64,000 nucleotides of DNA from Amycolatopsis camponoti (GTDB taxonomy: Bacteria; Actinomycetota; Actinomycetes; Mycobacteriales; Pseudonocardiaceae): positions 62,001-126,000 of the forward strand of contig NZ_CABVGP010000001.1 in assembly GCF_902497555.1 (NCBI RefSeq), read 5' to 3'. Below the pieces are notes generated by a model. That model was given only the letters and a program-made list of their open reading frames with translations. It searched no databases and was not told the origin of the DNA. The translations under genes were made by a program, and so were the position numbers. Below are positions 11,967-20,611 of this stretch, piece by piece. Every line of letters starts with the position of its first letter. Position 1 is the first letter of the stretch.

Positions 11967-12014
11967 GGTCGTGAGTGAGAAACAGTGTTCTAACGCTGTT
12001 TCTCACTCACGACC
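11967..12014. repeat. Hairpin repeat, copy B (likely bidirectional terminator)
   Basis: Same 19-bp arms as copy A (GGTCGTGAGTGAGAAACAG and its complement) around the loop TGTTCTAACG. It lies between the convergent glucoamylase and def genes, 10 nt from the def stop. Confidence 0.85.
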
Positions 12015-12024
12015 GGGCGGGCGG

Positions 12025-12603
12025 TCAGATGACGGCGCCGTCGTCCTCGGGGGTCTTCGGGGGCAGCCACGAGTTGCCGGGGACGCCCCACTTGTTGGAC
12101 TTCAGCATCTTCTTGGCCGCGCGCGCGTGCCGCCCGACCAGGCGGTCGAGGTAGATGAAGCCGTCCAGGTGGTCGGTTTCGTGCTGCAGGCACCGCGCGA
12201 AGTAACCGGTGCCCTCGACCTCGATCGGGTTGCCGTCGAGGTCGAAACCGGTCACCTTCGCCCACTTCGCGCGGCCCGTCGGGTACGACTCGCCGGGCGC
12301 CGACAGGCAGCCCTCCCAGTCGTCGTCCGGGTCCGGCATGGTCTCCGGGATCTCCGACGTCTCGAGCTTCGGGTTCACGACGAGGCCCTTGTGCCGCACG
12401 CCTTCGTCGTCCGGGCAGTCGTACACGAACACCCGCAGGTCGAGGCCGATCTGGTTGGCCGCGAGGCCGACGCCCTCGGCGGCGTACATCGTCTCGAACA
12501 TGTCGTCGGTGAGCGTGCGCAGCTTCTCGTCGAACTCGGTGATCTCCCGAGTCGGCTGGTGCAGCACGGGTTCGCCGGCGATCACGATGGGGTGGATGGT
12601 CAC
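12025..12603 (-). CDS. def: Peptide deformylase
   Basis: A 192-residue metalloenzyme that removes the N-formyl group from nascent proteins. All three motifs are intact: [18 protein letters not shown] (metal-binding Cys) and QHETDHLDG (metal-binding His pair and catalytic Glu). Short insertions and a C-terminal tail are typical of actinobacterial enzymes. In M. tuberculosis the orthologue Rv0429c also sits next to the DUF3263 and VirR-like genes, which here are divergent from def. Confidence 0.96.
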   Translation of the reverse strand: MTIHPIVIAGEPVLHQPTREITEFDEKLRTLTDDMFETMYAAEGVGLAANQIGLDLRVFVYDCPDDEGVRHKGLVVNPKLETSEIPETMPDPDDDWEGCLSAPGESYPTGRAKWAKVTGFDLDGNPIEVEGTGYFARCLQHETDHLDGFIYLDRLVGRHARAAKKMLKSNKWGVPGNSWLPPKTPEDDGAVI

Positions 12604-12758
12604 GGCGAGCCAGTTTAGTCGGACCCTTCTGGTAGACCTGCATCAGACCGTGACGCGCCGACGCGGATGCCCACGTCGGCGTGGGCTTCCGTGGTTGAAT
12701 GACGCCCGCGGAAGAGCAAGGTCTGATCGCCCATGTCGCCCGATTGAGAGGGATCCGG

Positions 12759-13067
12759 ATGGACGCCGCGGAGTCGATGGCTGAGCCGCAGCCGTCGCCG
12801 CCGAAGCCCGTGCCCGGCCTGACCGAACGCGAGGTCGAGATCCTCGCCTTCGAGCGCCAGTGGTGGCGACACGCCGGGGCGAAGGAGAACGCCATCCGCG
12901 AGCGCTTCGACTTGTCTGCCACGCGCTACTACCAGCTGCTCAACAAGCTGCTGGAGAAGCCGGAGGCGATCGAAGCCGACCCGATGCTGGTGAAGCGGCT
13001 GCGCAAGACGCGCGCCACCCGCCAGCGCAAGCGTGGCGCCCGGCGACTGGGGATCGAGCTGAAATGA
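12759..13067 (+). CDS. DUF3263 domain protein
   Basis: A 102-residue basic protein. The core LTEREVEILAFERQWWRHAGAKENAIRERF (seen here as two conserved halves around QWWRHAGAK) and YYQLLNKLLEKPEA-x-x-ADPMLVKRLR is the DUF3263 signature, of unknown function but with the look of a small helix-turn-helix protein. ATG at 12759 is chosen for the GAGAGGGAT ribosome site; an ATG at 12699 would add 20 residues. Its stop overlaps the next start (ATGA), so it is coupled with the LytR_C gene, as in M. tuberculosis Rv0430-Rv0431. Confidence 0.85.
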   Translation: MDAAESMAEPQPSPPKPVPGLTEREVEILAFERQWWRHAGAKENAIRERFDLSATRYYQLLNKLLEKPEAIEADPMLVKRLRKTRATRQRKRGARRLGIELK

Positions 13068-13681
13068 GCGTGTTTTCGGGAATGTCCCGGCCGATGAAGG
13101 CTGCGGGCGTCGTCCTGATCGGGGTGGCGATCATCGCCGCGGTCATCGGCGGCGTCACCGCGCTGAGTGGTGACGGGTCGAACGAAGCCGGGCCGAGCGG
13201 CACGTCGTCGACGCCGCCGGGCACGTCCGGCAGCTCGTCGGCGCCGACCTCACCGTCCTCGCCGCCGCCGAGCTCGACGTCGACGAACCCGCCGTCGCCC
13301 ACGCCGCCGCCGACCTCACCGGCGCCCGGCCAGCCGACGACGGGTCAGCCGGGGCAGCCGGGTGACCAGCAGGCGTCCAACAAGTGGGTCACCGTCCGGG
13401 TGTTCAACAACTCGACGATCAAGGGCCTCGCCGCGCGCGCGAAGGACGACTTCGCCGGCTCGGGCTGGAACGTCACCGAGGTCAGCAACTACTCGCAGGG
13501 CGTCATCCCGGCGACCACGGCGTACTACCGCCCGGGCACCGATGAGGAAGCAGCGGCCAAGCAGCTGGCGCAGGAGTTCGGCTTCAAGGCCGAGCCCCGC
13601 TTCGCCGGCATCCAGGACGCGACCCCGGGCGTGATCGTCATCGTGACGAACAACTACGAATCCGGCCACAAGGGCAGCTGA
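13064..13681 (+). CDS. Membrane-anchored LytR C-terminal domain protein (Rv0431/VirR-like)
   Basis: A 205-residue protein with a short cytoplasmic N-terminus, one transmembrane helix (about residues 12-30, AAGVVLIGVAIIAAVIGGV), a 60-residue Ser/Pro/Thr-rich linker, and a LytR_C domain (WVTVRVFNNSTIKGLA to the end). The position after DUF3263 and the architecture match M. tuberculosis Rv0431 (VirR), which affects envelope integrity and vesicle release. A similar envelope role here is an inference. Translation is coupled to DUF3263 and the gene ends at a strong terminator. Confidence 0.85.
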   Translation: MSVFSGMSRPMKAAGVVLIGVAIIAAVIGGVTALSGDGSNEAGPSGTSSTPPGTSGSSSAPTSPSSPPPSSTSTNPPSPTPPPTSPAPGQPTTGQPGQPGDQQASNKWVTVRVFNNSTIKGLAARAKDDFAGSGWNVTEVSNYSQGVIPATTAYYRPGTDEEAAAKQLAQEFGFKAEPRFAGIQDATPGVIVIVTNNYESGHKGS

Positions 13682-13690
13682 CAACCTTCG

Positions 13691-13729
13691 GAAAAAGGGG
13701 GCGCCACCCGCGGGTGGCGCCCCTTTTTT
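13691..13729. terminator. Strong bidirectional terminator
   Basis: An inverted repeat of about 17 bp (AAAAAGGGG-GCGCCACCCG against CGGGTGGCGCCCCTTTTTT) with A-tract and T-tract on the two sides, located between the convergent LytR_C and AAA ATPase genes. It should terminate both. Confidence 0.9.
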
Positions 13730-15996
13730 CACTCGCCGGCCTGGTTTTTCGCGTAGGCCTCGAGGGTCGCGAGCTGGGCCGGGTCGAGGCTCGGCCGGAC
13801 CGTCTTGCGGGCCGCGTCCAGGTGCGCCGCCGTGACTTCGCGGGCCTCCAGGGACTCGCGCATCGCCGTCAGCGCCGCCTCGCGGATGAGCGCCGCGCAG
13901 TCGGCGGCCGAGTAACCGTCCAGAGTGGACGCGACCTCGGCGAGGTCCACATCGGAGGCCAGCGGCGTGTTCTTCGAGCTGGCCACGAGGATCGCGGTGC
14001 GGGCTTCGGCGTCCGGCGGCGGCACGTAGACGCGCCGCTCGAGCCGGCCCGGCCGCAGCAGCGCGGGGTCGACCAGCTCGGGCCGGTTCGTCGCGCCCAG
14101 GACGACGACCTCGCGCATCGGCTCGACGCCGTCGAGCTCGGTCAGCAGCGCCGCGACCACCCGATCGGCGACACCCGAGTCCGACGACTGGCCGCGGCGA
14201 GGGGCGAGCGCGTCGATCTCGTCGAGGAAGATCAGCGACGGCGCGGCTTCGGCGGCCCGGCGGAACAGCTCCCGCACGGCGCGCTCCGACTCGCCGACCC
14301 ACTTGTCCATCAGCTCGGCGCCCTTGACCGCGAAGACGTTCAGCGCGCCGGTGCCGGCCAGCGCGCGCACGAGGAACGTCTTGCCGCCACCGGGCGGGCC
14401 GTAGAGCAGTACGCCGCGCGGCGGTTCGACGCCCAGGCGGGCGAACGAGTCCGGGTACCGCAGCGGCCACAGCACCGCCTCGGTGAGCGACTGCTTGACG
14501 TCGACCATGTTGCCGACGTCGTCCAGGGTCAGCCCGCCGGTGGCGAGGTTGTCCGAAGTGGACATCGACACCGGGCGGACGGTGGCCAGCGCGTCCAGGA
14601 GGTCCTGCTGCGAGATCCGCGGCTCGTCCGCCTCACGCTGGCGCAGCGCGGCTCGCAGCGCCGCGTCCCGCCGCAGCGCGATCAGGTCGGCGGCGACGAA
14701 CCCCGGCGTCCGCTCGGCCAGGACGCCGCAGTCGATGCCCGTGTCGAGCGGGACGTCGCGGAGGAGGACGTTCAGCAGCTCGCGGCGGGTTTTGGCGTCC
14801 GGCAGCGCGAGGCCGAGCTCGCGGTCCAGCAGGTCGGCGGCGCGCAGCCGCGGGTCGGCGGACTCCGCACGGGCCGTCGTCGCGACGACGGCGAAGCGTT
14901 CGCGCCGCAGCGCCGTCCGCAGCTCCTCCAGCACGACGGTGGCGACCGGCGGCGGCGTGGCCGCGGGCAGCAGCGCGTCGACGTCGGTGAGCAGCAGCAC
15001 CGTGGGCCCCTCCGCCGCGCGGATCGCTTCGCGCAGGCGCGAGACCGCGACGTTCGGGTCCAGGACCGAGAGGTTCGGGGCGGCCACCGGCACCACGCGG
15101 ATGCCGGCTTCGTTCGCGACCGAATGGACGAGCGTCGCCTTGCCGACGCCCTCGGGGCCGGACAGCAGGACGCCGAGGTGGGCCGGCGCACCCAGCCGGG
15201 CCAGCAGCTCGGGCCGGTGGAAGGCCAGGTCGAACCACTCGGCGAGCTTGCGCGCGGGCGCCTCGGCGCCGATGAGGTCGGCCAGCGGCACGACCTGCTC
15301 GACGCTCTCCACGATCACCACTTCGTCTTCGACGACCTCCGCGTCGATCCACTCCTCGGCCGCGGTGACGGCGGAGGTGCGGACGAGTGCGGTCGCCGCC
15401 CGGGGCGTGGCGGGCTCGGGCGCCGGGCGGGCGCCGTCCCGCCAGACGACCACAGTGGACGGTCCGACCGCGACGGGGCCGGCCGGCTCGGTCGCGGTGA
15501 CGGTGAGCAGCTCGTTCGTCCAGGTCGCGCCGATCGCGCGGGACAGCTGGCCGCGCAGGCCGGCCGGGTCGGACCCCGGCGTCGGCGCGAGGTCCTGCGG
15601 CAGCAGGGAAACGGCGTCGCCGACGGTGAGCACCTTGCCGATGAGGGCGAGCCGCAGCATGTGCGGGCTGACCGAGACGCTGGCCAGCCGCGACCCGGCG
15701 ACGGTGACCGTCCTGGCCGCGGCGACGTCGGCGGGGGCGACCACGATCTCGGCGCCCTCGGTGACGCCGAGGTTCGACATGGTGACGTCGTCGGTGAGGA
15801 CGATGCCGGGCACGTCGGCCTCGTCGGTGGGCGCGGCGAGGGCGGCGCTGACCCGGGCGCCGGTGAGGTGCACGGCGTCCCAGGCCCGCAGGCCGAGCGC
15901 GTCGAGGACTTCGGGGTGCAGCCGGACGACACCGCGGCGGGTGTCCAGCGCGGACGGCGTGTGCCGGACGGTCAGCGTGATCTGCGGGTGGCTCAC
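13729..15996 (-). CDS. CDC48/p97-like AAA ATPase (Rv0435c-type)
   Basis: A 755-residue protein with an N-terminal double-psi-barrel-like domain (VRLHPEVLDALGLRAWDAVHL) and two AAA modules. The second module is complete: Walker A GPPGGGKT, Walker B LIFLDEIDAL, sensor GATNRPELVDPALLRPGRL and arginine finger. The first is altered: GPEGVGKAT for Walker A and VLLLTDVDAL for Walker B, so it may bind but hydrolyse poorly. Such proteins unfold or remodel protein complexes. Gene order AAA-pssA-psd matches M. tuberculosis Rv0435c-Rv0437c. The 244 nt between it and pssA contain a repeat array. Confidence 0.9.
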   Translation of the reverse strand: MSHPQITLTVRHTPSALDTRRGVVRLHPEVLDALGLRAWDAVHLTGARVSAALAAPTDEADVPGIVLTDDVTMSNLGVTEGAEIVVAPADVAAARTVTVAGSRLASVSVSPHMLRLALIGKVLTVGDAVSLLPQDLAPTPGSDPAGLRGQLSRAIGATWTNELLTVTATEPAGPVAVGPSTVVVWRDGARPAPEPATPRAATALVRTSAVTAAEEWIDAEVVEDEVVIVESVEQVVPLADLIGAEAPARKLAEWFDLAFHRPELLARLGAPAHLGVLLSGPEGVGKATLVHSVANEAGIRVVPVAAPNLSVLDPNVAVSRLREAIRAAEGPTVLLLTDVDALLPAATPPPVATVVLEELRTALRRERFAVVATTARAESADPRLRAADLLDRELGLALPDAKTRRELLNVLLRDVPLDTGIDCGVLAERTPGFVAADLIALRRDAALRAALRQREADEPRISQQDLLDALATVRPVSMSTSDNLATGGLTLDDVGNMVDVKQSLTEAVLWPLRYPDSFARLGVEPPRGVLLYGPPGGGKTFLVRALAGTGALNVFAVKGAELMDKWVGESERAVRELFRRAAEAAPSLIFLDEIDALAPRRGQSSDSGVADRVVAALLTELDGVEPMREVVVLGATNRPELVDPALLRPGRLERRVYVPPPDAEARTAILVASSKNTPLASDVDLAEVASTLDGYSAADCAALIREAALTAMRESLEAREVTAAHLDAARKTVRPSLDPAQLATLEAYAKNQAGE

Positions 15997-16035
15997 GCCG
16001 TTAACCCTAGCGATCCGGCGGCCCTCCAGGAGCCG

Positions 16036-16224
16036 AGAACCCGTGTCGTCCGTTCAATCACGCGTGTCGACCGCCTGATCACGCGTGATGCCCCTTCAAT
16101 CACGCGTGATGCCCCGCTGATCACGCGTGAAGCCCCTCGGAGCACGGGTGATCGCCGTACCGGCCCGGTCGGCTCGCGTGATTGGGGAGGCATCACGCGT
16201 GATTGGGAGGGCATCACGCGTGAT
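16036..16224. repeat. Phased array of ATCACGCGTGAT palindromes
   Basis: At least four exact copies of the 12-bp palindrome ATCACGCGTGAT (16078, 16099, 16192, 16213) plus near copies at 16036, 16058, 16120, 16141 and 16171. Start positions from 16036 to 16141 step by 21-22 bp, and those from 16171 to 16213 by exactly 21 bp. The spacer is also semi-conserved (GCCCC/CAA on one side, GGGGAGGC on the other, reversing orientation in the middle). It fills the gap between pssA and the AAA ATPase gene. Confidence 0.9.
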
Positions 16225-16240
16225 TGGCGGGTCGACACGG

Positions 16241-17194
16241 CTACTTGCGGCGGAGGCCGATCTGGCGCCAGGAGCGGCGGCGCTGGCCGTTGCCGTTCTG
16301 GGAGGTTTCGCGGGGGGTGCGCATCGGCTCGCCGGTGCGGGGGAGGCGGACCGCGCGCATCGCCGCGCCCGCGACCCGGCGGCGCAGCGGGCGCCGCAGG
16401 CCCAGGCGGCGCGGGGAGGCCCGGCGGATCGCGCGGCGCTCGCGCGGCGGGACGGTCCAGGCCTCCGGGTGCGCGGCCAGCCAGCGGTGCCGGTAGACCG
16501 CGTACGGGATGTGCGCCAGGTACAGGATCATCGCCGCGAGCAGCGCGACCAGCGGGAACTGGATGATCGCCGCGGCCAGCAGGGCCACGCCGAGCAGCAG
16601 CGGCGCGATCGCCTTGGCCGGGGCCTTGACCGTCTTCAGCGACAGCGTCGGGATCCGGCTGATCAGCAGTGCCGCGATGGCGATCGTCCACGCCCACACG
16701 ACGTACTGCGAAGACCACCAGCCCTCGCCCCACTGCAGGTACGCCACCAGCGGCAGCATCCCCAGCAGCCCGCCCGCGGGCGCCGGGACGCCGACGAAGA
16801 ACTCGCTCGCGTACGCCGGCTGCTCGGTGTCGTCCAGCAGCGTGTTGAACCGCGCCAGCCGCAGGATCATGCAGACGGCGAAGATCAGCGACGCCACCCA
16901 GCCGATCCGGTCCGCGCCCGTCTGCCACACGTAGATGACCAGCGCCGGCGCCACGCCGAACGAGATGCCGTCGGACAGCGAATCCAGCTCCGCGCCCATC
17001 TTCGACGTCGCGTCGAGCAGGCGGGCGATCCGGCCGTCCAGGCTGTCGAGCACCGCCGCGATGCCGATCGAGGCGATCGCCATCGCGAAGTTCTTCGTCA
17101 GCGCGAACTGCACGGCCGACAGGCCCGCGCACAGGGCGAGCACGGTGATGGCGTTCGGCAGCAGCCGGACGCCCGGGGTGGTCACGCGGACCAT
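16241..17194 (-). CDS. pssA: CDP-diacylglycerol-serine O-phosphatidyltransferase
   Basis: A 317-residue integral membrane enzyme that makes phosphatidylserine. The CDP-alcohol phosphotransferase motif is complete: DGRIAR then G-AELD-SLSD, i.e. D-G-x2-A-R-x8-G-x3-D-x3-D, near residues 53-75. Several hydrophobic helices follow. The C-terminal 80 residues are very basic (RRAIRRASPRRLGLRRPLRR) and longer than in many homologues. It starts 3 nt after the psd stop, so psd-pssA form an operon in which Psd decarboxylates the PssA product to phosphatidylethanolamine. Confidence 0.95.
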   Translation of the reverse strand: MVRVTTPGVRLLPNAITVLALCAGLSAVQFALTKNFAMAIASIGIAAVLDSLDGRIARLLDATSKMGAELDSLSDGISFGVAPALVIYVWQTGADRIGWVASLIFAVCMILRLARFNTLLDDTEQPAYASEFFVGVPAPAGGLLGMLPLVAYLQWGEGWWSSQYVVWAWTIAIAALLISRIPTLSLKTVKAPAKAIAPLLLGVALLAAAIIQFPLVALLAAMILYLAHIPYAVYRHRWLAAHPEAWTVPPRERRAIRRASPRRLGLRRPLRRRVAGAAMRAVRLPRTGEPMRTPRETSQNGNGQRRRSWRQIGLRRK

Positions 17195-17197
17195 CGA

Positions 17198-17932
17198 TCA
17201 GCCTTCCGAAAGCGACACAGGCGAGGCGGGGAGTTCGGCGATCACGGTCTCGCCGCCGACCGTGCGCTGGCCCTTGGCGACCAGCACGCGCGAGCCCGGC
17301 GGGAGGTAGAGGTCGACCCGCGAGCCGAAGCGGATGATGCCGTAGGTCGAGGCGGCGCCGACCTTGTCGCCCTCGCGGATCTCGCAGAGGATGCGGCGGG
17401 CGACCAGCCCGGCGATCTGCACGACGACGAGCTCGTGGCCGTCTTCGGTGCGCATCAGCACGGAGTTGCGTTCGTTGTCGTCGCTGGCCTTGTCCAGGTC
17501 GGCGGAGAGGAACTTGCCCGGGCGGTAGGCGACGCGCTCGATCACGCCGTTCGCCGGCACGCGCTGGACGTGCACGTCGAACACCGAGAGGAACACCGAC
17601 ACGCGCATCCGCGGCTCGGCCGGCAGGCCCAGCTCGGCGGGCGGGACGGCTTCCTCGATCAGCGACACGAGACCGTCGGCCGAAGCGAGCGCGACGCCGT
17701 CACGCGGCGGCGGGACCCGCTTGGGCTCGCGGAAGAACGCGGCCATGGCCACCGTCGTGAGCGCACCGAGGACGCCGAGACGCTTGGAGAACCGGCGCGC
17801 GAGCAGCGTCGCGGCGACCCCGCCCGCCACGAACGGGCGGCCGGCCGGGTGCATCGGCGGCAGCGTCTCGCGGGCGAGCTGGACGGCGTGCGCGACGGGG
17901 TTGCCGGCGGAATCCGGCCGGGTGCCGCTCAT
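17198..17932 (-). CDS. psd: Phosphatidylserine decarboxylase proenzyme
   Basis: A 244-residue proenzyme that converts phosphatidylserine to phosphatidylethanolamine. The self-cleavage Gly-Ser is seen in IIRFGSRVDLYLP, where Ser becomes the pyruvoyl group; DVHVQRVPANG carries the conserved His. It is the short bacterial/archaeal type without a long N-terminus. ATG at 17932 is preferred (GGGGACCC upstream) over an in-frame start at 18007 that would add a low-complexity tail. First gene of psd-pssA. Confidence 0.93.
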   Translation of the reverse strand: MSGTRPDSAGNPVAHAVQLARETLPPMHPAGRPFVAGGVAATLLARRFSKRLGVLGALTTVAMAAFFREPKRVPPPRDGVALASADGLVSLIEEAVPPAELGLPAEPRMRVSVFLSVFDVHVQRVPANGVIERVAYRPGKFLSADLDKASDDNERNSVLMRTEDGHELVVVQIAGLVARRILCEIREGDKVGAASTYGIIRFGSRVDLYLPPGSRVLVAKGQRTVGGETVIAELPASPVSLSEG

Positions 17933-18180
17933 GGTCGGGTCCCCTGGTTTCGTGTCGGAAGGACGCGTCGGCGCCGGGGTCCGGCGGCCGCGTACGGGCG
18001 CCCCCACGCTACCGCTGCCCCAGGTGGGGGTCGGCGCGTGCCCCTGGTCGGCTCCCTCGTGAGGGTGTCCCCGCAGCGGGTGGGAGCGGCCACATCCCGG
18101 TAACGCAAGGTCGAATTCACCGATAACACTCAGTAGTCGGCGCCGTTCGCGGCGCTGCCACGAGACCTTGTGAGGGGACG

Positions 18181-18393
18181 ATGACCGATCACCGCGATCC
18201 CGCCGAAGCTCGCCTCGACGAGCTCCTGGGCGCGTGGTGCCGGGAGATCGAGGAGGTGCCGGTGCCGCGGCTGGTGGACCCGGTGCGCGCCGTCGACATC
18301 GTCATCGAGGCGAAGAAACGCGGCCGGGTGCATGCGCCCCCCGACGGCGCAGGCACCCGGCCACCGGGCGATGCGCGTGAGGAAGCATTTTAA
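18181..18393 (+). CDS. Small hypothetical protein
   Basis: A 70-residue acidic-then-basic protein beginning MTDHRDPAEARLDELLGAW. An excellent ribosome site (GAGGGGACG) lies directly before the ATG, which is the main support for it being real. The N-terminal 45 residues look helical; there are no membrane segments, cysteine clusters or recognised domain. It is divergent from psd and convergent with the GlsB-type gene. Function unknown. Confidence 0.5.
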   Translation: MTDHRDPAEARLDELLGAWCREIEEVPVPRLVDPVRAVDIVIEAKKRGRVHAPPDGAGTRPPGDAREEAF

Positions 18394-18432
18394 CGGCCTG
18401 GACGGCCTCGATCGCGGTTCGTCCGGCAAAAG

Positions 18433-18717
18433 TTACGAACGGTCGCCCGGACGACGGCCGAGACCGCTCACGAGCCGCAGGATCGCCAGCAGCACGACGG
18501 CGCCGAGGACGGCCACGCCGAAGCTGGGGAAGTCGAAGTCGAACGTCTTCGACTGGCCGGTCGCGAGCCGGTAGAGCAGCCCGCCCAGGGCCGCCCCGAT
18601 CACGCCGACGAGCACGCTGACCAGGCAGCCTTGCCGGCGCCGGTCCCGGCCGCCGACGACGAGGTTCCCGGCCCAGCCGACGATCGCCCCGAAGATCACC
18701 CATGCGACGAAACCCAT
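18433..18717 (-). CDS. GlsB/YeaQ/YmgE-family small membrane protein
   Basis: A 94-residue protein with three hydrophobic segments: FVAWVIFGAIVGWAGNLVVG at the start, CLVSVLVGVIGAALGGLLY in the middle and FGVAVLGAVVLLAILRLV at the end. The first two with the GRDRRRQG turn between them are the transglycosylase-associated (GlsB/YeaQ/YmgE) family pattern, linked to envelope or general stress. The direct role is unknown. Divergent from the ArsR-type regulator. Confidence 0.85.
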   Translation of the reverse strand: MGFVAWVIFGAIVGWAGNLVVGGRDRRRQGCLVSVLVGVIGAALGGLLYRLATGQSKTFDFDFPSFGVAVLGAVVLLAILRLVSGLGRRPGDRS

Positions 18718-18750
18718 GGCGGGAGCTTACGCGGGGCCGGTCGGACGAGA

Positions 18751-18795
18751 TGTACAAGAGTCATTGCACAAGAACTCTTGTACAACTACTCTTGT
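18751..18795. promoter_or_regulatory. Operator of the ArsR-MFS operon
   Basis: TGTACAAGAGT (18751-18761) and ACTCTTGTACA (18774-18784) form a perfect 11-bp inverted repeat 12 nt apart. An extra half-site ACTCTTGT follows at 18788-18795 and a weaker ACAAGA at 18768. The cluster ends 5 nt before the regulator's ATG, so binding would block initiation; autoregulation is likely. Confidence 0.8.
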
Positions 18796-18800
18796 GCTTC

Positions 18801-19361
18801 ATGAGCGACGAGGTCCGGGACATCCGGGATTCGAAGGTGCTGGCGGCGGTTTCACACCCGCTCCGGCGACGGCTGATGGAGCTGCTCCACCTCGACGGCC
18901 CGGCGACGGCGTCGATGCTGGCCGGCAAGACCGACCAGGCGGTCGGCAACATCAGCCACCACATGAAGGTGCTGGCCGCGGCCAAGCTGGTCGAAGTGGC
19001 GCCCGAGCTGGCGCGCGACCAGCGGGAACGCTGGTGGAAACGATCCGCGAAGACCCTCCGGTGGGCGGCCGCGGACTTCCCGGACGACCCGGTCGCCGAG
19101 GCCGCCGAAGTGTTGACCCTCGACCACCAGATGGCGGTCGCGCGCGAGTGGCTCGCGACGCGCGAGACCTACCCGCCGGAGTGGCGGGGCGTGGCGTTCA
19201 GCACCGACACCTGGATGCGCCTGTCCGCCGCCGAGCTCGAAGAGCTCAACGAGCGGGTCCTGCTGCTGCTGGCCGAGTTCGAGGACCGCACCGAACCCGG
19301 TGACGGCGTCGAGCGCCGACCGGTCTTCTTCGCCGCGCGGGCTTCGCTGGGCAAGCCGTGA
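18801..19361 (+). CDS. ArsR/SmtB-like winged-helix regulator
   Basis: A 186-residue protein with an N-terminal winged helix: AVSHPLRRRLMELLHLDGP, then ASMLAGKTDQAVGNISHHMKVLAAAKLV with the recognition helix. The C-terminal 90 residues form an extra domain (DDPVAEAAEVLTLDHQMAVARE) seen in drug-efflux-linked ArsR-type regulators rather than metal sensors; no metal-binding cysteines are present. ATG at 18801 directly follows the operator repeats. Its stop overlaps the transporter start (GTGA), so it probably represses the operon until a transported compound binds. Confidence 0.87.
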   Translation: MSDEVRDIRDSKVLAAVSHPLRRRLMELLHLDGPATASMLAGKTDQAVGNISHHMKVLAAAKLVEVAPELARDQRERWWKRSAKTLRWAAADFPDDPVAEAAEVLTLDHQMAVAREWLATRETYPPEWRGVAFSTDTWMRLSAAELEELNERVLLLLAEFEDRTEPGDGVERRPVFFAARASLGKP

Positions 19362-20611
19362 AGGGGCTCTGGGGGAACAGGGACTTCCGGCTGCTCTGGA
19401 CCGGCGAGACCACGAGCATGCTCGGCAGCATGGTCGCGAGCACGGCGTTGCCGCTGGTCGCGGTGCTCACGCTGCAGGCGAGCACCTTCCAGGTCGGCGT
19501 GCTGACCGCGGTCGCGTGGCTGCCGTGGCTGGTGGTCGGGCTGCCCGCCGGCGCGTGGGTCGACCGGCTGCCGAAGCGGCCGGTGATGCTGGTCTGCAAC
19601 ACGGTGTCGATGGCGGTGTTCGGCAGCGTCCCGGCCGTGGCGGCCTTCGGCGTGCTGACCATGCCGTACCTGCTGGGCGCGGCTCTGCTCGGCGGTACCG
19701 CGAAGGTCTTCTTCAGCCTCGCCTACCGCGCGTACCTCCCGGCGCTGGTGGGCCAGGACGAGCTCCTGGGCGCCAACGCCAAGATCCAAGGCAGCGAGTC
19801 CGCGACGCAGGTCGCCGGGCCGGGCCTGGCCGGGCTGCTGGCGCAGGCGTTCGGCCCGGTCAGCGGGATCCTCGCGGACGCGGTCAGCTTCGGGATCTCC
19901 GTGCTGTGCGTGCGAGCGATCCGGGTGCGCGAGACGGTCGTCCCGCTCGAGCGCACGCCGTTGCGCAGCCAGATCGCCGAAGGGCTGCGGTTCGTCGCCG
20001 GTGACCGGTACCTGCGGTCGATGATGGCCTTCGCCGCCGCCTCGAACCTCGCGCTCACCGGGTACACGTCGATCCAGATCGTGTTCCTGTCCCGCACGCT
20101 CGGCGCGGGTCCCGGCCTCGTCGGCCTGGTCCTGGCTTCGGCCGCGACGGGCGGGGTGCTCGGCGCGATGCTGGCCGCCCGGCTCGGCGCGCGCTTCGGC
20201 GCCGCGCGGGCGTTCCTGCTCTGCGAGGCCTTCGCGGCCCCGATGATGCTGCTCGGCCCGCTCGCCGGACCGGGCGCCGGCCTGGTGCTGTTCGTGCTCG
20301 CGGACTTCGGCGTCTGTGCCGGCGTCGTCGCCTCGAACGTGCTGACCGCGACGTTCCGGCAGCGCTACTGCCCGCCCGAGCTGTTCGGCCGGATCACCTC
20401 GAGCGCTTCCCTCGTCGCCTACGGGACGATCCCGCTGGCCGGGGTGCTCGGCGGTGCGCTGGGCGAGGCGATCGGCGTCCGCGAGACGCTCTGGGTCGCC
20501 GCTGTGCTGCTGATCGCGGCGCTCCCGCTGCTCGCGCCGTACCGGAAGCTGCGCGACTTCCCGGTCAGAGCAGCAGGACGTCCACCTCGTCGCCAACCGC
20601 TGCCGTTGTGA
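19358..20611 (+). CDS. MFS transporter, probable drug exporter
   Basis: A 417-residue, roughly 12-helix major facilitator protein. The N-terminus GNRDFRLLWTGETTSMLGSM and the loop GAWVDRLPKRPVML (motif A region) match the enterobactin/macrolide exporter-like subgroup common in actinomycetes. The GTG start at 19358 overlaps the regulator stop, showing translational coupling. The last 47 nt overlap the 3' end of moeA on the other strand. The substrate is unknown. Confidence 0.86.
   Translation: MKGLWGNRDFRLLWTGETTSMLGSMVASTALPLVAVLTLQASTFQVGVLTAVAWLPWLVVGLPAGAWVDRLPKRPVMLVCNTVSMAVFGSVPAVAAFGVLTMPYLLGAALLGGTAKVFFSLAYRAYLPALVGQDELLGANAKIQGSESATQVAGPGLAGLLAQAFGPVSGILADAVSFGISVLCVRAIRVRETVVPLERTPLRSQIAEGLRFVAGDRYLRSMMAFAAASNLALTGYTSIQIVFLSRTLGAGPGLVGLVLASAATGGVLGAMLAARLGARFGAARAFLLCEAFAAPMMLLGPLAGPGAGLVLFVLADFGVCAGVVASNVLTATFRQRYCPPELFGRITSSASLVAYGTIPLAGVLGGALGEAIGVRETLWVAAVLLIAALPLLAPYRKLRDFPVRAAGRPPRRQPLPL

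Noticed and set aside
16036..16224. CRISPR array at the palindrome repeats
   Set aside because: Units are 21 bp including spacer, spacers are not unique, the repeat is only 12 bp and no cas gene is near.
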